Source: Actinomycetes bacterium | GTDB taxonomy: Bacteria; Actinomycetota; Acidimicrobiia; Acidimicrobiales; JAJYXR01 | Assembly: GCA_021801525.1 (NCBI GenBank) | Contig: JAJYXW010000029.1 | Coordinates: forward strand, 1-56,267 | Direction: 5' to 3' | DNA length: 56,267 nt | Shown: positions 36,988 through 45,839 of the stretch, piece after piece | Numbering within the stretch: position 1 is the stretch's first letter | Layout: the number at the start of each line of letters is the position of its first letter | Position numbers and translations under genes: made by a program | The notes under the pieces: generated by a model | Seen by the model: the letters and a program-made list of their open reading frames with translations, nothing else | The model's database searches: none | What the model was told of the DNA's origin: nothing

Positions 36988-38139
36988 GTGACGCGAGGTG
37001 CGAGCGCCATCCGCGTCTGCTTCGACGCCACCCCGCTCCTCGGTGAGATGACCGGCGTGGGCAGGTTCGCGGCCGGTGCCCTCGAAGCGCTCACCCGGCG
37101 TGACGACGTGAACGTTTCCGCGTACGGGCTTACGTGGCGAAGGCGGGCGGCCCTGGCGGGCCGGCTACCCGAAGGAGCGCGCCTCGCGGGGATCGCCATG
37201 CCTGACCGGCCGCTCAGGTGGTGCTGGAGCCACGGCGGCCTGCCACCTGCGGAGTGCTTCCTGGGCAACACCGACGTGCTGCACGGCACCAACTTCACGG
37301 TCCCGCCAGCCAGGCGCTCAGCCCGGATCGTCACCGTGCACGACCTCACCCCCATCAGATACCCCGATCTCTGCGAGCCAGGGGCACGCGCGTTCGCAGG
37401 CGCGCTCCGCCGGGCGGCGGCAGACGGAACATGGGTCCACACTCCGTCGCGCTTCGTAGCAGACGAGGTCGTGGAGGAGCTGCACGTGGACCCCGCCCGG
37501 GTTCGCTGGGTGTACCACGGCATCCCGGCGCTCGGGGTCTCCCACGCCGACCAATCGCTGGCAACGCCCGGCCTGCCGGCAGACCTCGGGCGCTACGTGC
37601 TAGCCGTCGGAACGGCAGAGCCGCGCAAGGACCTGCCGACCCTGGTACGCGCTTTCGACCTACTAGCCGGTCCCCACCCCGACCTGGCGCTCGTGATCGC
37701 AGGGGGAAGCGGCTGGGACGGCGGTGCCCTCGAGCGGGCGATAGCCTCGTCGCCCAACCGCAACCGGGTGGTCCGCACCGGCTACCTCGGAGACGAGGAG
37801 CTGGCACCTGTTCTCGCCAGTGCAACCCTGCTCGCGTTCCCGTCGCTGTACGAGGGTTTCGGGTTCCCGCCGCTGCAGGCGATGGCTGCCGGCGTGCCGG
37901 TGGTGGCTACCTCGGCGGGGGCGCTCCCCGAGGTGCTCGGGGAGGCTGCGCTGCTCGTGCCTGCAGGCGACGCCGAGGCGCTCGGCCAGGCAATGGACGC
38001 GGTGCTCGACGACGACACCCTGGCAGCCAAGCTCGTCGAGAGCGGTCTCGTTCGCGCAGCGGAGCTCACCTGGGAGCGCTGCGCTGCCGGCCTGGCTGGC
38101 CTCTACGCCGCGGCGGCGGCCGACCGAGCCAGACGCTGA
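36988..38139 (+). CDS. GT4 glycosyltransferase (2 of 4 in tandem)
   Basis: A 383-residue GT-B family 4 enzyme, clearly paralogous to the preceding one: VCFDATPLLGEMTGVGRFAAGAL, DVLHGTNFTVPPARRSARIV, VHDLTPIRYPD, VGTAEPRKDLPTLV and YEGFGFPPLQAMAAGVPVV. The interdomain insert of its neighbour is absent. GTG 36988 lies 19 nt after the preceding stop. Retaining GT4 enzymes usually use UDP-, GDP- or dTDP-sugars; GDP-mannose is made by neighbouring enzymes but the true donor is unknown. Confidence 0.88.
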   Translation: MTRGASAIRVCFDATPLLGEMTGVGRFAAGALEALTRRDDVNVSAYGLTWRRRAALAGRLPEGARLAGIAMPDRPLRWCWSHGGLPPAECFLGNTDVLHGTNFTVPPARRSARIVTVHDLTPIRYPDLCEPGARAFAGALRRAAADGTWVHTPSRFVADEVVEELHVDPARVRWVYHGIPALGVSHADQSLATPGLPADLGRYVLAVGTAEPRKDLPTLVRAFDLLAGPHPDLALVIAGGSGWDGGALERAIASSPNRNRVVRTGYLGDEELAPVLASATLLAFPSLYEGFGFPPLQAMAAGVPVVATSAGALPEVLGEAALLVPAGDAEALGQAMDAVLDDDTLAAKLVESGLVRAAELTWERCAAGLAGLYAAAAADRARR

Positions 38140-38142
38140 GCG

Positions 38143-39375
38143 ATGAGCGACTCGGGCAATGCGGGCGGTTCGGGCAATGCGGGCAGTGCGCACGAAGCAG
38201 GCGGTTCGGGCAATGCGGGCGGTCCCCGCATGAGCGTGCTCGTGATGGCGGAGCAACTGCGCCGCCAGGTCCCAGGCGGCATAGGGACTTACACTCAGAG
38301 CCTTCTCGAAGCCGTGGCGAAGCTCTCCGCCAGCGGTGTCGACACGCCCGAGGTCTCCGTCGGTGCCAGCAGCACCCTGGCCAAGCGCCTGGCAGCACGG
38401 CCTTCCGACAAGGATCCTGCGATCGCCGATCGCGCTGGCACGCGGCCCGGACTTGGGTACTCGAGCGATCTCGGGATGCCGGTCAGGTCTTCCAGGCTCC
38501 CGGGACGCCTTCTCACGCTGGCTTGGGATACCGGGCTGCTTCGCGCACCCAGCGGTTTCGACGTCGTCCACGCGACGTCCTTCCCTGCTCCACGGCTCGC
38601 CGGCGGGGCCCTCGCCATCACCATCCACGACCTTGCATGGAGACGGGTGCCTGACGCCTTCACGGCAAGTGGAGCTCGGTGGCACGAATCGGCCTTGCAG
38701 CGCTCGCTCCATCGCGCGACGCACTTCGTGGTCCCGTCACCTCCGGTAGCAGAGGACCTCGTAGCGGCGGGCGCATCGGCTGAGCGCATCTCGGTCGTCC
38801 CTGAAGGGTCAGACCACCTTCCCCCCCCAGACGTCGAGCGAGCGCGCGACCTCCTGGACCGCCTGGGCGTCGGGGAGCCTTATCTCCTGTCGGTCGGGAC
38901 CATCGAGCCGCGCAAGAACCTCGCGACCCTGGTGTCTGCATACAGCATGTGCCGCAGCAGGCTGCCCGGCCCCTGGCCCCTCGTGCTCGTCGGCCCAACC
39001 GGCTGGGGACCGCGCCTGGACCCGAGCCCGGGGGTGGTGCTCGCGGGCCGCGTCGACGGCAATGTGCTCGCAGGCCTGTACCAGGGTGCTCGACTGGTTG
39101 CCTACGTCCCCGTACACGAGGGGTTCGGGCTGCCCGTCCTGGAAGCCATGACCGCGGGTGCTCCGGTAGTCGCCACGAAGGTCCCGAGCAGCGGTGGCGC
39201 CGCGCTCGAGGTCGACCCCTACGACACTTCTGCCATGGCCGACGCCCTTGTGGCTGCCGCATGCGATGAGCGGCTCAGGGCCGAGCTGGTAGAAGCGGGG
39301 CACCGGCGCGCAGCATCGCTCACATGGGAGGCCGCGGCCCTTGCACACCTCGACATCTGGAGACGCATCCGGTGA
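38143..39375 (+). CDS. GT4 glycosyltransferase (3 of 4 in tandem)
   Basis: A 410-residue family 4 glycosyltransferase. A Ser/Gly/Asn/Ala-rich leader of 29 residues, encoded by an 18-bp array, precedes the conserved MSVLVMAEQLRRQVPGGIGTY; Met30 (38230) is therefore a possible true start. Other motifs are FDVVHATSFPAP, IHDLAWRRVPDAF, VGTIEPRKNLATLV, and HEGFGLPVLEAM. It begins 3 nt after the preceding stop and overlaps the following gene by GTGA, so the four GT4 genes form one unit. The PGGIGTY loop is typical of mannosyltransferases, but that is weak evidence for substrate. Confidence 0.87.
   Translation: MSDSGNAGGSGNAGSAHEAGGSGNAGGPRMSVLVMAEQLRRQVPGGIGTYTQSLLEAVAKLSASGVDTPEVSVGASSTLAKRLAARPSDKDPAIADRAGTRPGLGYSSDLGMPVRSSRLPGRLLTLAWDTGLLRAPSGFDVVHATSFPAPRLAGGALAITIHDLAWRRVPDAFTASGARWHESALQRSLHRATHFVVPSPPVAEDLVAAGASAERISVVPEGSDHLPPPDVERARDLLDRLGVGEPYLLSVGTIEPRKNLATLVSAYSMCRSRLPGPWPLVLVGPTGWGPRLDPSPGVVLAGRVDGNVLAGLYQGARLVAYVPVHEGFGLPVLEAMTAGAPVVATKVPSSGGAALEVDPYDTSAMADALVAAACDERLRAELVEAGHRRAASLTWEAAALAHLDIWRRIR
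38152..38223. repeat. 18-bp x 4 tandem array at 5' end of third GT4 gene
   Basis: Units of TCGGGCAATGCGGGCGGT; copies 1, 2 and 4 are nearly identical, copy 3 diverged. They encode Ser-Gly-Asn-Ala-Gly-Gly. Confidence 0.85.
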
Positions 39376-40724
39376 GCGGTGATTCGGGCTCGGGCGCCAT
39401 GCGAGGTGCCCGCGCCCCGGCCGGGGCAGAAGCCGGAGCAGCAGCCGGAGCAGGCGAACCGGGAACAGCACGCCACCCGAACGAGGCGCCTCTGCGTGTC
39501 TCCATAGACGCGACGGCGGTGCCCGCGCGACCGGCCGGCGCAGGGCGTTACGTGGTGGACCTGGTGCGCTCGCTCGCCAGGCGGGAGGACGCGGCACTGA
39601 CGATCTGGGTGCGCCGCGACGACTCCACCAGGTGGGAGAGAGCCAACCCTGAAGCAGTAGCCCGCGCCGAGGCCAGCGGCAGAGCCAGCGTCAGAGCCAG
39701 CGGCAGAGCCAGCGTCAGGGCCGCCGCAGCAGGCGACGGCGCGGGTGGATCCCTCACGATCGAGGCATGCGCCCCCCGCTCACGCGCAGCGCGCCTCGCA
39801 TGGGAGCAAGCCAGGCTCCCGTCACTACTCGCTGCGAATGCTCCCGCCGTCCATCACGCGCCCCATTACACGATGCCCGAGCGGGCTCGACTGCCCCGTG
39901 TCGTAACGATCCACGACCTCACGTTCTTCGACCACCCCGAATGGCACGAGCGCTCCAAAGTTCCCTTCTTCCGGAGAGCCATCCGGAGAGCGGCTCTCGG
40001 AGCCGACGCATTGGTATGCGTGAGCGAGCGCACCGAGCAGAGGCTGATCGAGCTGCTCGCGCCGTCAGCCCCGGTGTTCGTGGTCCCGCACGGGGTCGAT
40101 GCCGAGCGCTTCCGACCCCTCGGAGACTCCTCCGAGGAGGACGAGCTGCTCGCTCGCTACGGCGTGAGAACGCCTTACCTGGCCTTCGTCGGCACCATAG
40201 AGCCGAGGAAGGCCGTGCCCGTGCTGGTCGAGGCCTTCGACCTCCTCGCGAGCTCCCACCCAGAGCTGCAGCTCGTCCTGGCGGGCGGCGAGGGATGGGG
40301 GACCGACGCATCCGCCTCGGCGATCGCGCATGCGCGGCACGGTAGCCGGATAGTCCGGACGGGCTATGTTCACGACGACGACCTGCCAGCCCTGCTCCGG
40401 CGGTCCGCCGCTGCCGTGTACCCTGCGCTGCTCGAAGGATTCGGCTTGCCGGCCCTCGAAGCCATGGCCTCGGGCGTGCCGCTCGTCACCACCAGCGGGA
40501 GTGTCATGTCGGAGCTGGCAGCGGGAGCGGCATGGGAAGCGGAGCCCGGCTCGGCGAGCTCGCTCGCCGAGGCCATCGAGTGCGCGCTGGCCGGTGGCAC
40601 CGAGGTGGCCAGGCGCGTGCAGCTGGGCCTGTCCGTCGCGGCGAGGTGCACCTGGGAAGTGAGCGCAGGCAGACACATGGAGGTATACCGCTTCGCAGCG
40701 CGCAGGGAGACACGCCGATCCTGA
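39372..40724 (+). CDS. GT4 glycosyltransferase (4 of 4 in tandem)
   Basis: A 450-residue GT-B family 4 enzyme: VSIDATAVPARPAGAGRYVVDLV, VHHAPHYTMPERA, IHDLTFFDHPEWH, FVGTIEPRKAVPVLVEAF and LEGFGLPALEAMASGVPLV. A 24-bp duplication (39672-39719) inserts Arg/Ala/Ser repeats in the N-terminal domain. The first ~30 residues from GTG 39372 are Ala/Gly-rich. GTGA overlap links it to the preceding gene. It is the most divergent of the four and ends the cluster. Confidence 0.87.
   Translation: MSGDSGSGAMRGARAPAGAEAGAAAGAGEPGTARHPNEAPLRVSIDATAVPARPAGAGRYVVDLVRSLARREDAALTIWVRRDDSTRWERANPEAVARAEASGRASVRASGRASVRAAAAGDGAGGSLTIEACAPRSRAARLAWEQARLPSLLAANAPAVHHAPHYTMPERARLPRVVTIHDLTFFDHPEWHERSKVPFFRRAIRRAALGADALVCVSERTEQRLIELLAPSAPVFVVPHGVDAERFRPLGDSSEEDELLARYGVRTPYLAFVGTIEPRKAVPVLVEAFDLLASSHPELQLVLAGGEGWGTDASASAIAHARHGSRIVRTGYVHDDDLPALLRRSAAAVYPALLEGFGLPALEAMASGVPLVTTSGSVMSELAAGAAWEAEPGSASSLAEAIECALAGGTEVARRVQLGLSVAARCTWEVSAGRHMEVYRFAARRETRRS
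39672..39719. repeat. 24-bp x 2 tandem repeat in fourth GT4 gene
   Basis: GCCAGCGGCAGAGCCAGCGTCAGA duplicated with one change; each half is itself a 12-bp near-repeat. Confidence 0.85.
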
Positions 40725-40748
40725 CGCTGCGCTCCTGACGCTGCGCTC
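40721..40748. repeat. 14-bp x 2 repeat across the GT4 stop codon
   Basis: CTGACGCTGCGCTC occurs twice in tandem, the first copy containing the stop of the glycosyltransferase. Confidence 0.8.
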
Positions 40749-40784
40749 CTGACACGGCATGCCAGGAGACACAGCTTGCCCGAA

Positions 40785-40805
40785 GAGCCTCTAAGGTCGG
40801 AACCG
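40785..40805 (+). promoter_or_regulatory. TAAGGT -10 box, leaderless start of Rmd-like gene
   Basis: TAAGGT (40792-40797) lies seven bases before GTG 40805. The 13-base GAGCCTCTAAGGT is identical to 120-132 ahead of the response regulator. Confidence 0.5.
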
Positions 40806-41698
40806 TGAGAGCTCTGGTTACAGGAGGACGGGGGTTCGTGGGTACCTGGTTGGCAGCGCACCTGCGAGACGAGGGAGACGTCGTCACGCTAACCGACCAC
40901 GAGGCGGACGTGACCGACCCGGAGGCCATCTCGCGCGTGCTGCGGCAAGCGGAGCCCGAAGCCGTCTACCACCTTGCGGCGTCCAGCCACGTAGGACGCT
41001 CCTGGGAGGAGCCGGCCCGCGTATTGCAGGTCAACGCCGTGGGAACGCTCAATGTCCTCGAAGCCGCCCGGCGCTGCGACCAGCCTCCGGTCGTGTTGAT
41101 CACCAGCTCGGCCGAGGTATACGGCACCGTAAGCGAGGAAGATCTTCCCCTGCGTGAGTCCTCCGCACTCCGGCCCGTGAGCCCGTACGCTGCGAGCAAG
41201 GTGGCCGCGGAGTACCTGGGGGTCCAAGCACACCTCGGCTACGGCCTGTCCGTGCTGCGCGTGCGTCCGTTCAACCATGTCGGGCCGGGCCAGTCCGACC
41301 AGTTCGTCGTAGCAGCGCTCGCCGCACGCATAGCCAGAGCGCTGCGATCCGGGGAGAAGGAGGTGCGGGTCGGCAACCTGACGGCGAGGCGCGACCTGAC
41401 AGACGTGCGCGACGTAGTGCGTGCGTACCGCCTGCTCGTCATGCACGGCCGGCCGGGAGAGGTCTACAACGTGTGCTCCGGAGTGGACACCGCTATTTCC
41501 GAGATCGCAGAGACGCTTGTCCGCCTGGCCGGCGGCAACCTGACCCTTCAAGTGGATCCTGAGCTCGTTCGCCCGGTCGACCTGCCCGTGCTGCGGGGAG
41601 ACCCGGGGCTGCTGGCAGCCACGACCGGCTGGGCGCCCGAGCACGACCTCGAGGGAACTCTCGCCGACGTCCTCTCCCACTGGCAGGCAGCGTGCTGA
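40805..41698 (+). CDS. GDP-6-deoxy-4-keto-mannose reductase (Rmd)-like SDR
   Basis: A 297-residue extended SDR. It has VTGGRGFVGTWLAAHL, HLAASSHVGRSW, TSSAEVYG, SPYAASK (Tyr-x3-Lys), then FNHVGPGQSDQFVV and GNLTARRDLTDVRDVVRAY with YNVCSG. This combination is characteristic of the GDP-mannose 4,6-dehydratase/Rmd group, and the short length fits Rmd, which makes GDP-D-rhamnose. The dehydratase partner Gmd is not in the window. It may be transcribed alone from a leaderless promoter. An epimerase activity on another 6-deoxy sugar remains possible. Confidence 0.8.
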   Translation: MRALVTGGRGFVGTWLAAHLRDEGDVVTLTDHEADVTDPEAISRVLRQAEPEAVYHLAASSHVGRSWEEPARVLQVNAVGTLNVLEAARRCDQPPVVLITSSAEVYGTVSEEDLPLRESSALRPVSPYAASKVAAEYLGVQAHLGYGLSVLRVRPFNHVGPGQSDQFVVAALAARIARALRSGEKEVRVGNLTARRDLTDVRDVVRAYRLLVMHGRPGEVYNVCSGVDTAISEIAETLVRLAGGNLTLQVDPELVRPVDLPVLRGDPGLLAATTGWAPEHDLEGTLADVLSHWQAAC

Positions 41699-41783
41699 GG
41701 ACCTTTATCGACGTGTCTGCACACCTCGATCGGCCACCGCCAGCTCGGAAGCTTCCTCACCAATCGACCTGATCGATCGACGG

Positions 41784-41816
41784 CAGGTGGCCCGTCCTCG
41801 AAGGACGGGCCACCTG
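41784..41816. terminator. Strong bidirectional hairpin
   Basis: CAGGTGGCCCGTCCT (41784-41798) pairs perfectly with AGGACGGGCCACCTG (41802-41816) around a 3-nt loop, between convergent genes. No T-run follows. The rest of the 353-bp gap to 42052 shows only a short GCGGGCTCCCCAG direct repeat near 42005-42030. Confidence 0.7.
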
Positions 41817-42051
41817 GCCGGAGCGTACCGGCGGGGTGCACCGGTCGCTGCGGGCCGTCCTGCGGGGGCTGGGACGGCCCTTCCCGAGGGCCGGCTGGGG
41901 ATTGCGCGGCCCTCAGTCGCGGCGTCTGGAGGGGGGCCGGACGCCTGCGGTCTCTTTCCGCCCGGATGGGACGAGCAGCACACCGCCCACACCCTCCTAC
42001 GGTGCGGGCTCCCCAGCGCGGGCTCCCCAGTGCAACCAGGCAGTCGCCTGC

Positions 42052-42426
42052 TCAGGCTGCTATCGCGCTGATGAGCTCCACGAGCTGCTGACGCACCTCG
42101 CGAGCCTGCGAGTGTGCCTGCTTCACCAGATCGCGTGCGGGAGCGGGAAGCCGTTCCTCTATCGGCTCGAGGCTAGCCTCGATCCGATCGATCACGGCCT
42201 CCACCTTGCCGTCCACGTCCTTCGTGCGCTTGGAGAGCTCGCTACGCGCCACCTTGAGCGTGTCCTCGACGCGGCTGCGCGGCTCGGCAAGGCGCTTGTA
42301 CAGCTCCTGGCGCCGCACCTGTGCACGCTGGAACCCGAGCACACCCAAGCCGACCACCACGTAAGCAGTGTCGCGGGCGGTCTTCGCGATCTCTTCCGTC
42401 ACATCCTTCAGTTCGGGCATCTTCAC
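42052..42426 (-). CDS. Small helical protein with one hydrophobic segment
   Basis: A 124-residue protein of unknown function. A short hydrophobic stretch (DTAYVVVGLGVLGF, about 19-32) is followed by a long, highly charged amphipathic region rich in Arg, Glu, Lys and Gln (about 35-120), probably a coiled coil. This resembles actinobacterial HBHA-like or apolipoprotein-like cell-surface or septal proteins, but identity is too weak to name. GGAGA precedes the ATG by 6 nt, and a TTGCAA-17-TACAGT promoter lies upstream, giving a leader of about 40 nt. It stands alone between two larger units. Confidence 0.75.
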   Translation of the reverse strand: MKMPELKDVTEEIAKTARDTAYVVVGLGVLGFQRAQVRRQELYKRLAEPRSRVEDTLKVARSELSKRTKDVDGKVEAVIDRIEASLEPIEERLPAPARDLVKQAHSQAREVRQQLVELISAIAA

Positions 42427-42467
42427 GTCTCCTAAGGGTCATCAGGGTGAATCCCTGTGTGCTAGCT

Positions 42468-42496
42468 ACTGTAACACGCTTTGCTAACCATTGCAA
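42468..42496 (-). promoter_or_regulatory. Sigma70-type promoter of the small helical protein gene
   Basis: On the minus strand TTGCAA (42496-42491) and TACAGT (42473-42468) are separated by 17 bp, the best -35/-10 pair I found in the window. Confidence 0.55.
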
Positions 42497-42650
42497 GCAC
42501 CCCGGGGAACCGCCTGCCATAGCGATGCACTAGCCTCATTCGCCTGGTGGCACCTCTCACACCTGCAGCACCTCGCACAACTGCGGCGCCAACCGGGATG
42601 CCGGCCACGGCACCCGCTGCACGCATAGCTCCCCCTGCAGCCATCGGAGC

Positions 42651-42697
42651 CATCGGAGCTATGGCAGCTATGGCAGCTATGGCAGCTATGGCAGCCG
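42651..42697. repeat. 9-bp tandem array upstream of GT2/membrane gene
   Basis: CATCGGAGC occurs twice, then AGCTATGGC about four times. The gap 42427-42767 also contains TAGCCT (42531-42536) on the plus strand. The downstream gene's frame is open through the array but has no start codon before 42768. Confidence 0.8.
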
Positions 42698-42767
42698 GCC
42701 GAGCTATGCCGTCCCGGTACTCGACGGAGCACCTCCCCTGACGCCCGAGGCCTCGCCTGCTCCGGCG

Positions 42768-45700
42768 GTGGTCGCGGTGCTCGTGGCACACGACCCCGGA
42801 AGCTGCTTCGAGGAGACGCTCAGCGCCCTCGGCAGCCAGGACTACCCGGCGCTGACAGTGTCGATCATCGACGCCGCAAGCGAAGACGACCTGTCGGAGC
42901 GTGCCGGTGCCGCACTACCCGGCGCCTTCTTGCGGAAGCTCCCCGCCAACCGCGGCTTCGGCGCCAGCGCCAACGCTGTCCTGGAGATGGTGGAGGGAGC
43001 CGACTTCTTCCTCTTCTGCCATGACGACGTGGTGCCCGACCCCGACGCGCTCGGTCTCATGGTCGAAGAGGCCTACCGCTCCAACGCGAGCATCGTGTCG
43101 CCAAAGATCGTGGCCTACGACAACAACGAGAGACTGCTGCACGTGGGGATGGCGGCTGACAAGACCGGGGCCGTCGTGGACCGTGTGGAGCCCGGCGAGA
43201 TGGACCGTGGCCAGCACGACGCGGTGCAAGACGTGTTCGTGGCTCCTGGCGGGTTCACCCTCGTTCGTGCCGACCTATTCAGGGAGCTGGGTGGCTTCGA
43301 CGAGAACATCACTGCTCTCGGCGAAGACCTGGACCTCTGCTGGAAAGCAAGAGTCGTAGGCGCCAGGGTGGTTGTGGCCCCGGCGGCACGCGTCAGGCAC
43401 GCTGAGCTGACCGCGGCGGGAACTAGGGCGGTACCGCCCGCGGCCGGCGCGCGCGTCAGGCACGGCTGGTCGCCTCGCCGCGCCTCTCGGAAGCACAGCG
43501 CGGACCCCTCTCTCCAAGCCCTCCAGAGGCGCCACGAGATGCGCGCCGCCCTCAAGTGCTACGAGCCCTGGCACCTCGTACGCGTCATACCGCAGATGCT
43601 GCTGCTCGGTCTGGGCGAGATGGCGATCGCCTTGGTGACCGGCCACACCGACCGCGCGCGATCTGTAGTCGGTGCATGGACCTGGAACCTTGCGCGCCTG
43701 CGCGACGTGAGAAGAGAGCGCTCTGCGCTCGCCGCCAAGCGCGTGCTGAGCGACCACGAGGTCCGCCAGCTCCAGCTCCACGGCTCGGCCAGGCTCACCG
43801 TGTACGTCCGCCGCGCTCTCACCCACGGCCTGCACGTGGCCCACCTCAGGGAGCTCTCCCCTCTGAGGATGGCGGCACCCGACGACCCAGGGCGCGGGCA
43901 GTACGTGACGCTTCGCGCCGTCGCCTGGGCGGCGGCCGCGCTGGTAGTGCTCTTCGGCCTCCACCAACTGCTGACGGGCCCCATGCCCGTCGTCGGAGAC
44001 TTCTTGCCGCTTCCATCGTGGCATGCCCTGCTCGGGGGCTTCTCCTCGGGGTTCCACGACGTGGGTATGGGGTCGACCGCTACGGGCCCCCCGGGCGCGG
44101 CGCTGCTAGGAACCGCCGGGCTGCTCATGGGCGGCTCGATGGGGCTCGTCGGTACGGTGCTGGTGCTCGGCTGCATACCAGTCGGCGCTCTGGGAGCCGC
44201 CAGGCTGGTGCGACCGCTCGACTCGCCGCGCGCCCGCCTGGCGTCGGGAGTCGCCTACCTCCTGATCCCAGTGGCCTACAACGCCATCGCCGGGGGAAGC
44301 CTGCCGGGACTGATCGCTTACGCAGCTTCGCCCTGGATCCTTTCGTGCCTCGCACGAGGGTCGGGTAGACCCCCCTTCGGCACCCCCGATCGCACGCCCC
44401 TGGCCGATCTGCTCACCGCCACGCTGTCGCTCGGCGTCATAACAGCGATCGCCGGTTCGCTCGCCCCGGAGCTGCTCGTCCTCCCCGCTGTCCTCACGGC
44501 CGGGATGGCAGCAGGTGGGCTCTTGGTGCACGGCCCTGTCGCGCCAGAGGCGCGCACTGAGCCTGTCGCGCCAGAGGCGCGCACTGAGCCTGTCGCGCCA
44601 GAGGCGCGCACTGAGCCTGTCGCGCCAGAGGCGCGCACTGAGCCTGTCGCGCCAGAGGCGCGCACTGAGCCCCGCACGGCTGCTACGACAGCCCGTGTGC
44701 TAGCAGTTGGCGTGGGCGGAACGATCACGGCCCTGGTTCTGCTGGCCCCGTGGTCGGTGCACCTGCTGTCGGGCCCACTGCGCTGGTCTCTTCTCGGAGC
44801 ACCACGAGTCGACGCGGCTACGGCGTCGTCGTGGTGGAACCTCCTCCGGCTGGCAGCGGGTCCTGTGGGCGACACCCCGCTTGCCTGGGGCATCCCCGTG
44901 GCGGCTGCCCTGGCTCTGCTCATCGGCTCGGGCTGGCGGCTCGCCTGGGCCTCCAGGATGTGGATGGCGGCTCTGGCATGCCTGGTGCTCGCGTGGCTCG
45001 GTGGAAGGGGATGGATGGGGCCGTTCGCGCCCCCCGAGCCAGTCATGCTCGCAGGAGCAGGGGCGGCGATGTGCCTGGCAATCGGGCTCGGCACGATGTC
45101 GTTCGAGGCAGACCTGAGAGCGCACAGGTTCGGTTGGCGCCAGGGTGGGGCCTTGGTGGCCACCGCAGGTCTCGTGCTCGGTGTGCTCCCCGCCTTCGGC
45201 GCGGCCGGAACGGGTCGCTTCGACCTGCCGCCGTCGGGCTACCGACAGGCGCTCTCGTGGATGGACAAGGGACCCTCCGCGAAGGGGCGGGTGCTCTGGC
45301 TCGGAGACCCGCGGGTGCTCCTCGGCACGGGATGGCCACTGGGATCCGGACTCGCGTACGTGCTCACCAGCCACGGCATTCCCTCCGAGGCAGCTCTGTG
45401 GCCCGGTTCGTCACCAGGTCCTGCCGCAGCTATCGCTTCCGACGTGAGGCTCGCCCGCGAAGGCCAGACCGTGCGGCTCGGGCGCCTGGTGGCTCCATAC
45501 GGTGTGCGCTTCATAGTCGTGCTCCGCTCGCTGGCCCCAGTGATACCCGGGCTCCAGCAGCCCCAGAGCTACGGCTCGGAGCAATCGCTCACCTCCGCCC
45601 TGCGCTCTCAGGAAGACCTTCGCGAACTGGCGGGCGAACTGGGCTACACGGTCTTCGCCGACCCCGTGAGCGCGCATCCCATCCCCCGAGCCAGGAAGAC

Positions 45701-45839
45701 CCACGGTTCCTCGGCGTTGCATCTCTTGGAGCTCTGGGGCGAGGGAGCAGCGTGGCTAGCCGTGATCGCGGGACTGGTAGCGCTGAAGCGGGCCCGGCGG
45801 CGCTCTCTACCCTCCCGACCAACCGGGGAGATCGCATGA
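42768..45839 (+). CDS. GT2 glycosyltransferase fused to a large membrane domain
   Basis: A 1023-residue protein. Residues ~1-215 are a GT2 domain: VVAVLVAHDPG, NRGFGASANAVL, the acceptor FLFCHDDVVPDPDAL, GGFTLVRADLF and the catalytic GEDLDLCWKAR. After a basic linker about ten to twelve hydrophobic segments follow (from ~265 to ~815), then a ~200-residue exported C-terminal part. A perfect 27-bp x 5 array encodes PVAPEARTE repeats in a loop (about 590-634). Actinobacteria have such GT2-membrane proteins beside DUF5719 genes, and the next gene fits that. The start is uncertain: GTG 42768 is the first usable codon, though the upstream frame looks coding-like. It probably extends or exports envelope glycan. 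Confidence 0.82.
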   Translation: MVAVLVAHDPGSCFEETLSALGSQDYPALTVSIIDAASEDDLSERAGAALPGAFLRKLPANRGFGASANAVLEMVEGADFFLFCHDDVVPDPDALGLMVEEAYRSNASIVSPKIVAYDNNERLLHVGMAADKTGAVVDRVEPGEMDRGQHDAVQDVFVAPGGFTLVRADLFRELGGFDENITALGEDLDLCWKARVVGARVVVAPAARVRHAELTAAGTRAVPPAAGARVRHGWSPRRASRKHSADPSLQALQRRHEMRAALKCYEPWHLVRVIPQMLLLGLGEMAIALVTGHTDRARSVVGAWTWNLARLRDVRRERSALAAKRVLSDHEVRQLQLHGSARLTVYVRRALTHGLHVAHLRELSPLRMAAPDDPGRGQYVTLRAVAWAAAALVVLFGLHQLLTGPMPVVGDFLPLPSWHALLGGFSSGFHDVGMGSTATGPPGAALLGTAGLLMGGSMGLVGTVLVLGCIPVGALGAARLVRPLDSPRARLASGVAYLLIPVAYNAIAGGSLPGLIAYAASPWILSCLARGSGRPPFGTPDRTPLADLLTATLSLGVITAIAGSLAPELLVLPAVLTAGMAAGGLLVHGPVAPEARTEPVAPEARTEPVAPEARTEPVAPEARTEPVAPEARTEPRTAATTARVLAVGVGGTITALVLLAPWSVHLLSGPLRWSLLGAPRVDAATASSWWNLLRLAAGPVGDTPLAWGIPVAAALALLIGSGWRLAWASRMWMAALACLVLAWLGGRGWMGPFAPPEPVMLAGAGAAMCLAIGLGTMSFEADLRAHRFGWRQGGALVATAGLVLGVLPAFGAAGTGRFDLPPSGYRQALSWMDKGPSAKGRVLWLGDPRVLLGTGWPLGSGLAYVLTSHGIPSEAALWPGSSPGPAAAIASDVRLAREGQTVRLGRLVAPYGVRFIVVLRSLAPVIPGLQQPQSYGSEQSLTSALRSQEDLRELAGELGYTVFADPVSAHPIPRARKTHGSSALHLLELWGEGAAWLAVIAGLVALKRARRRSLPSRPTGEIA
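44535..44669. repeat. Perfect 27-bp x 5 minisatellite in the GT2/membrane gene
   Basis: CCTGTCGCGCCAGAGGCGCG plus CACTGAG is repeated five times without a change, encoding Pro-Val-Ala-Pro-Glu-Ala-Arg-Thr-Glu. Perfect identity implies recent expansion. Confidence 0.95.

Noticed and set aside
41699..42051. RNA gene in the gap after the Rmd-like gene
   Set aside because: Only a strong terminator-like hairpin and a short direct repeat are visible; no cloverleaf or known RNA motif.
42547..42741. 64-codon small protein gene
   Set aside because: Ala/Met/Pro low complexity produced by a 9-bp array; poor promoter spacing and no similarity.
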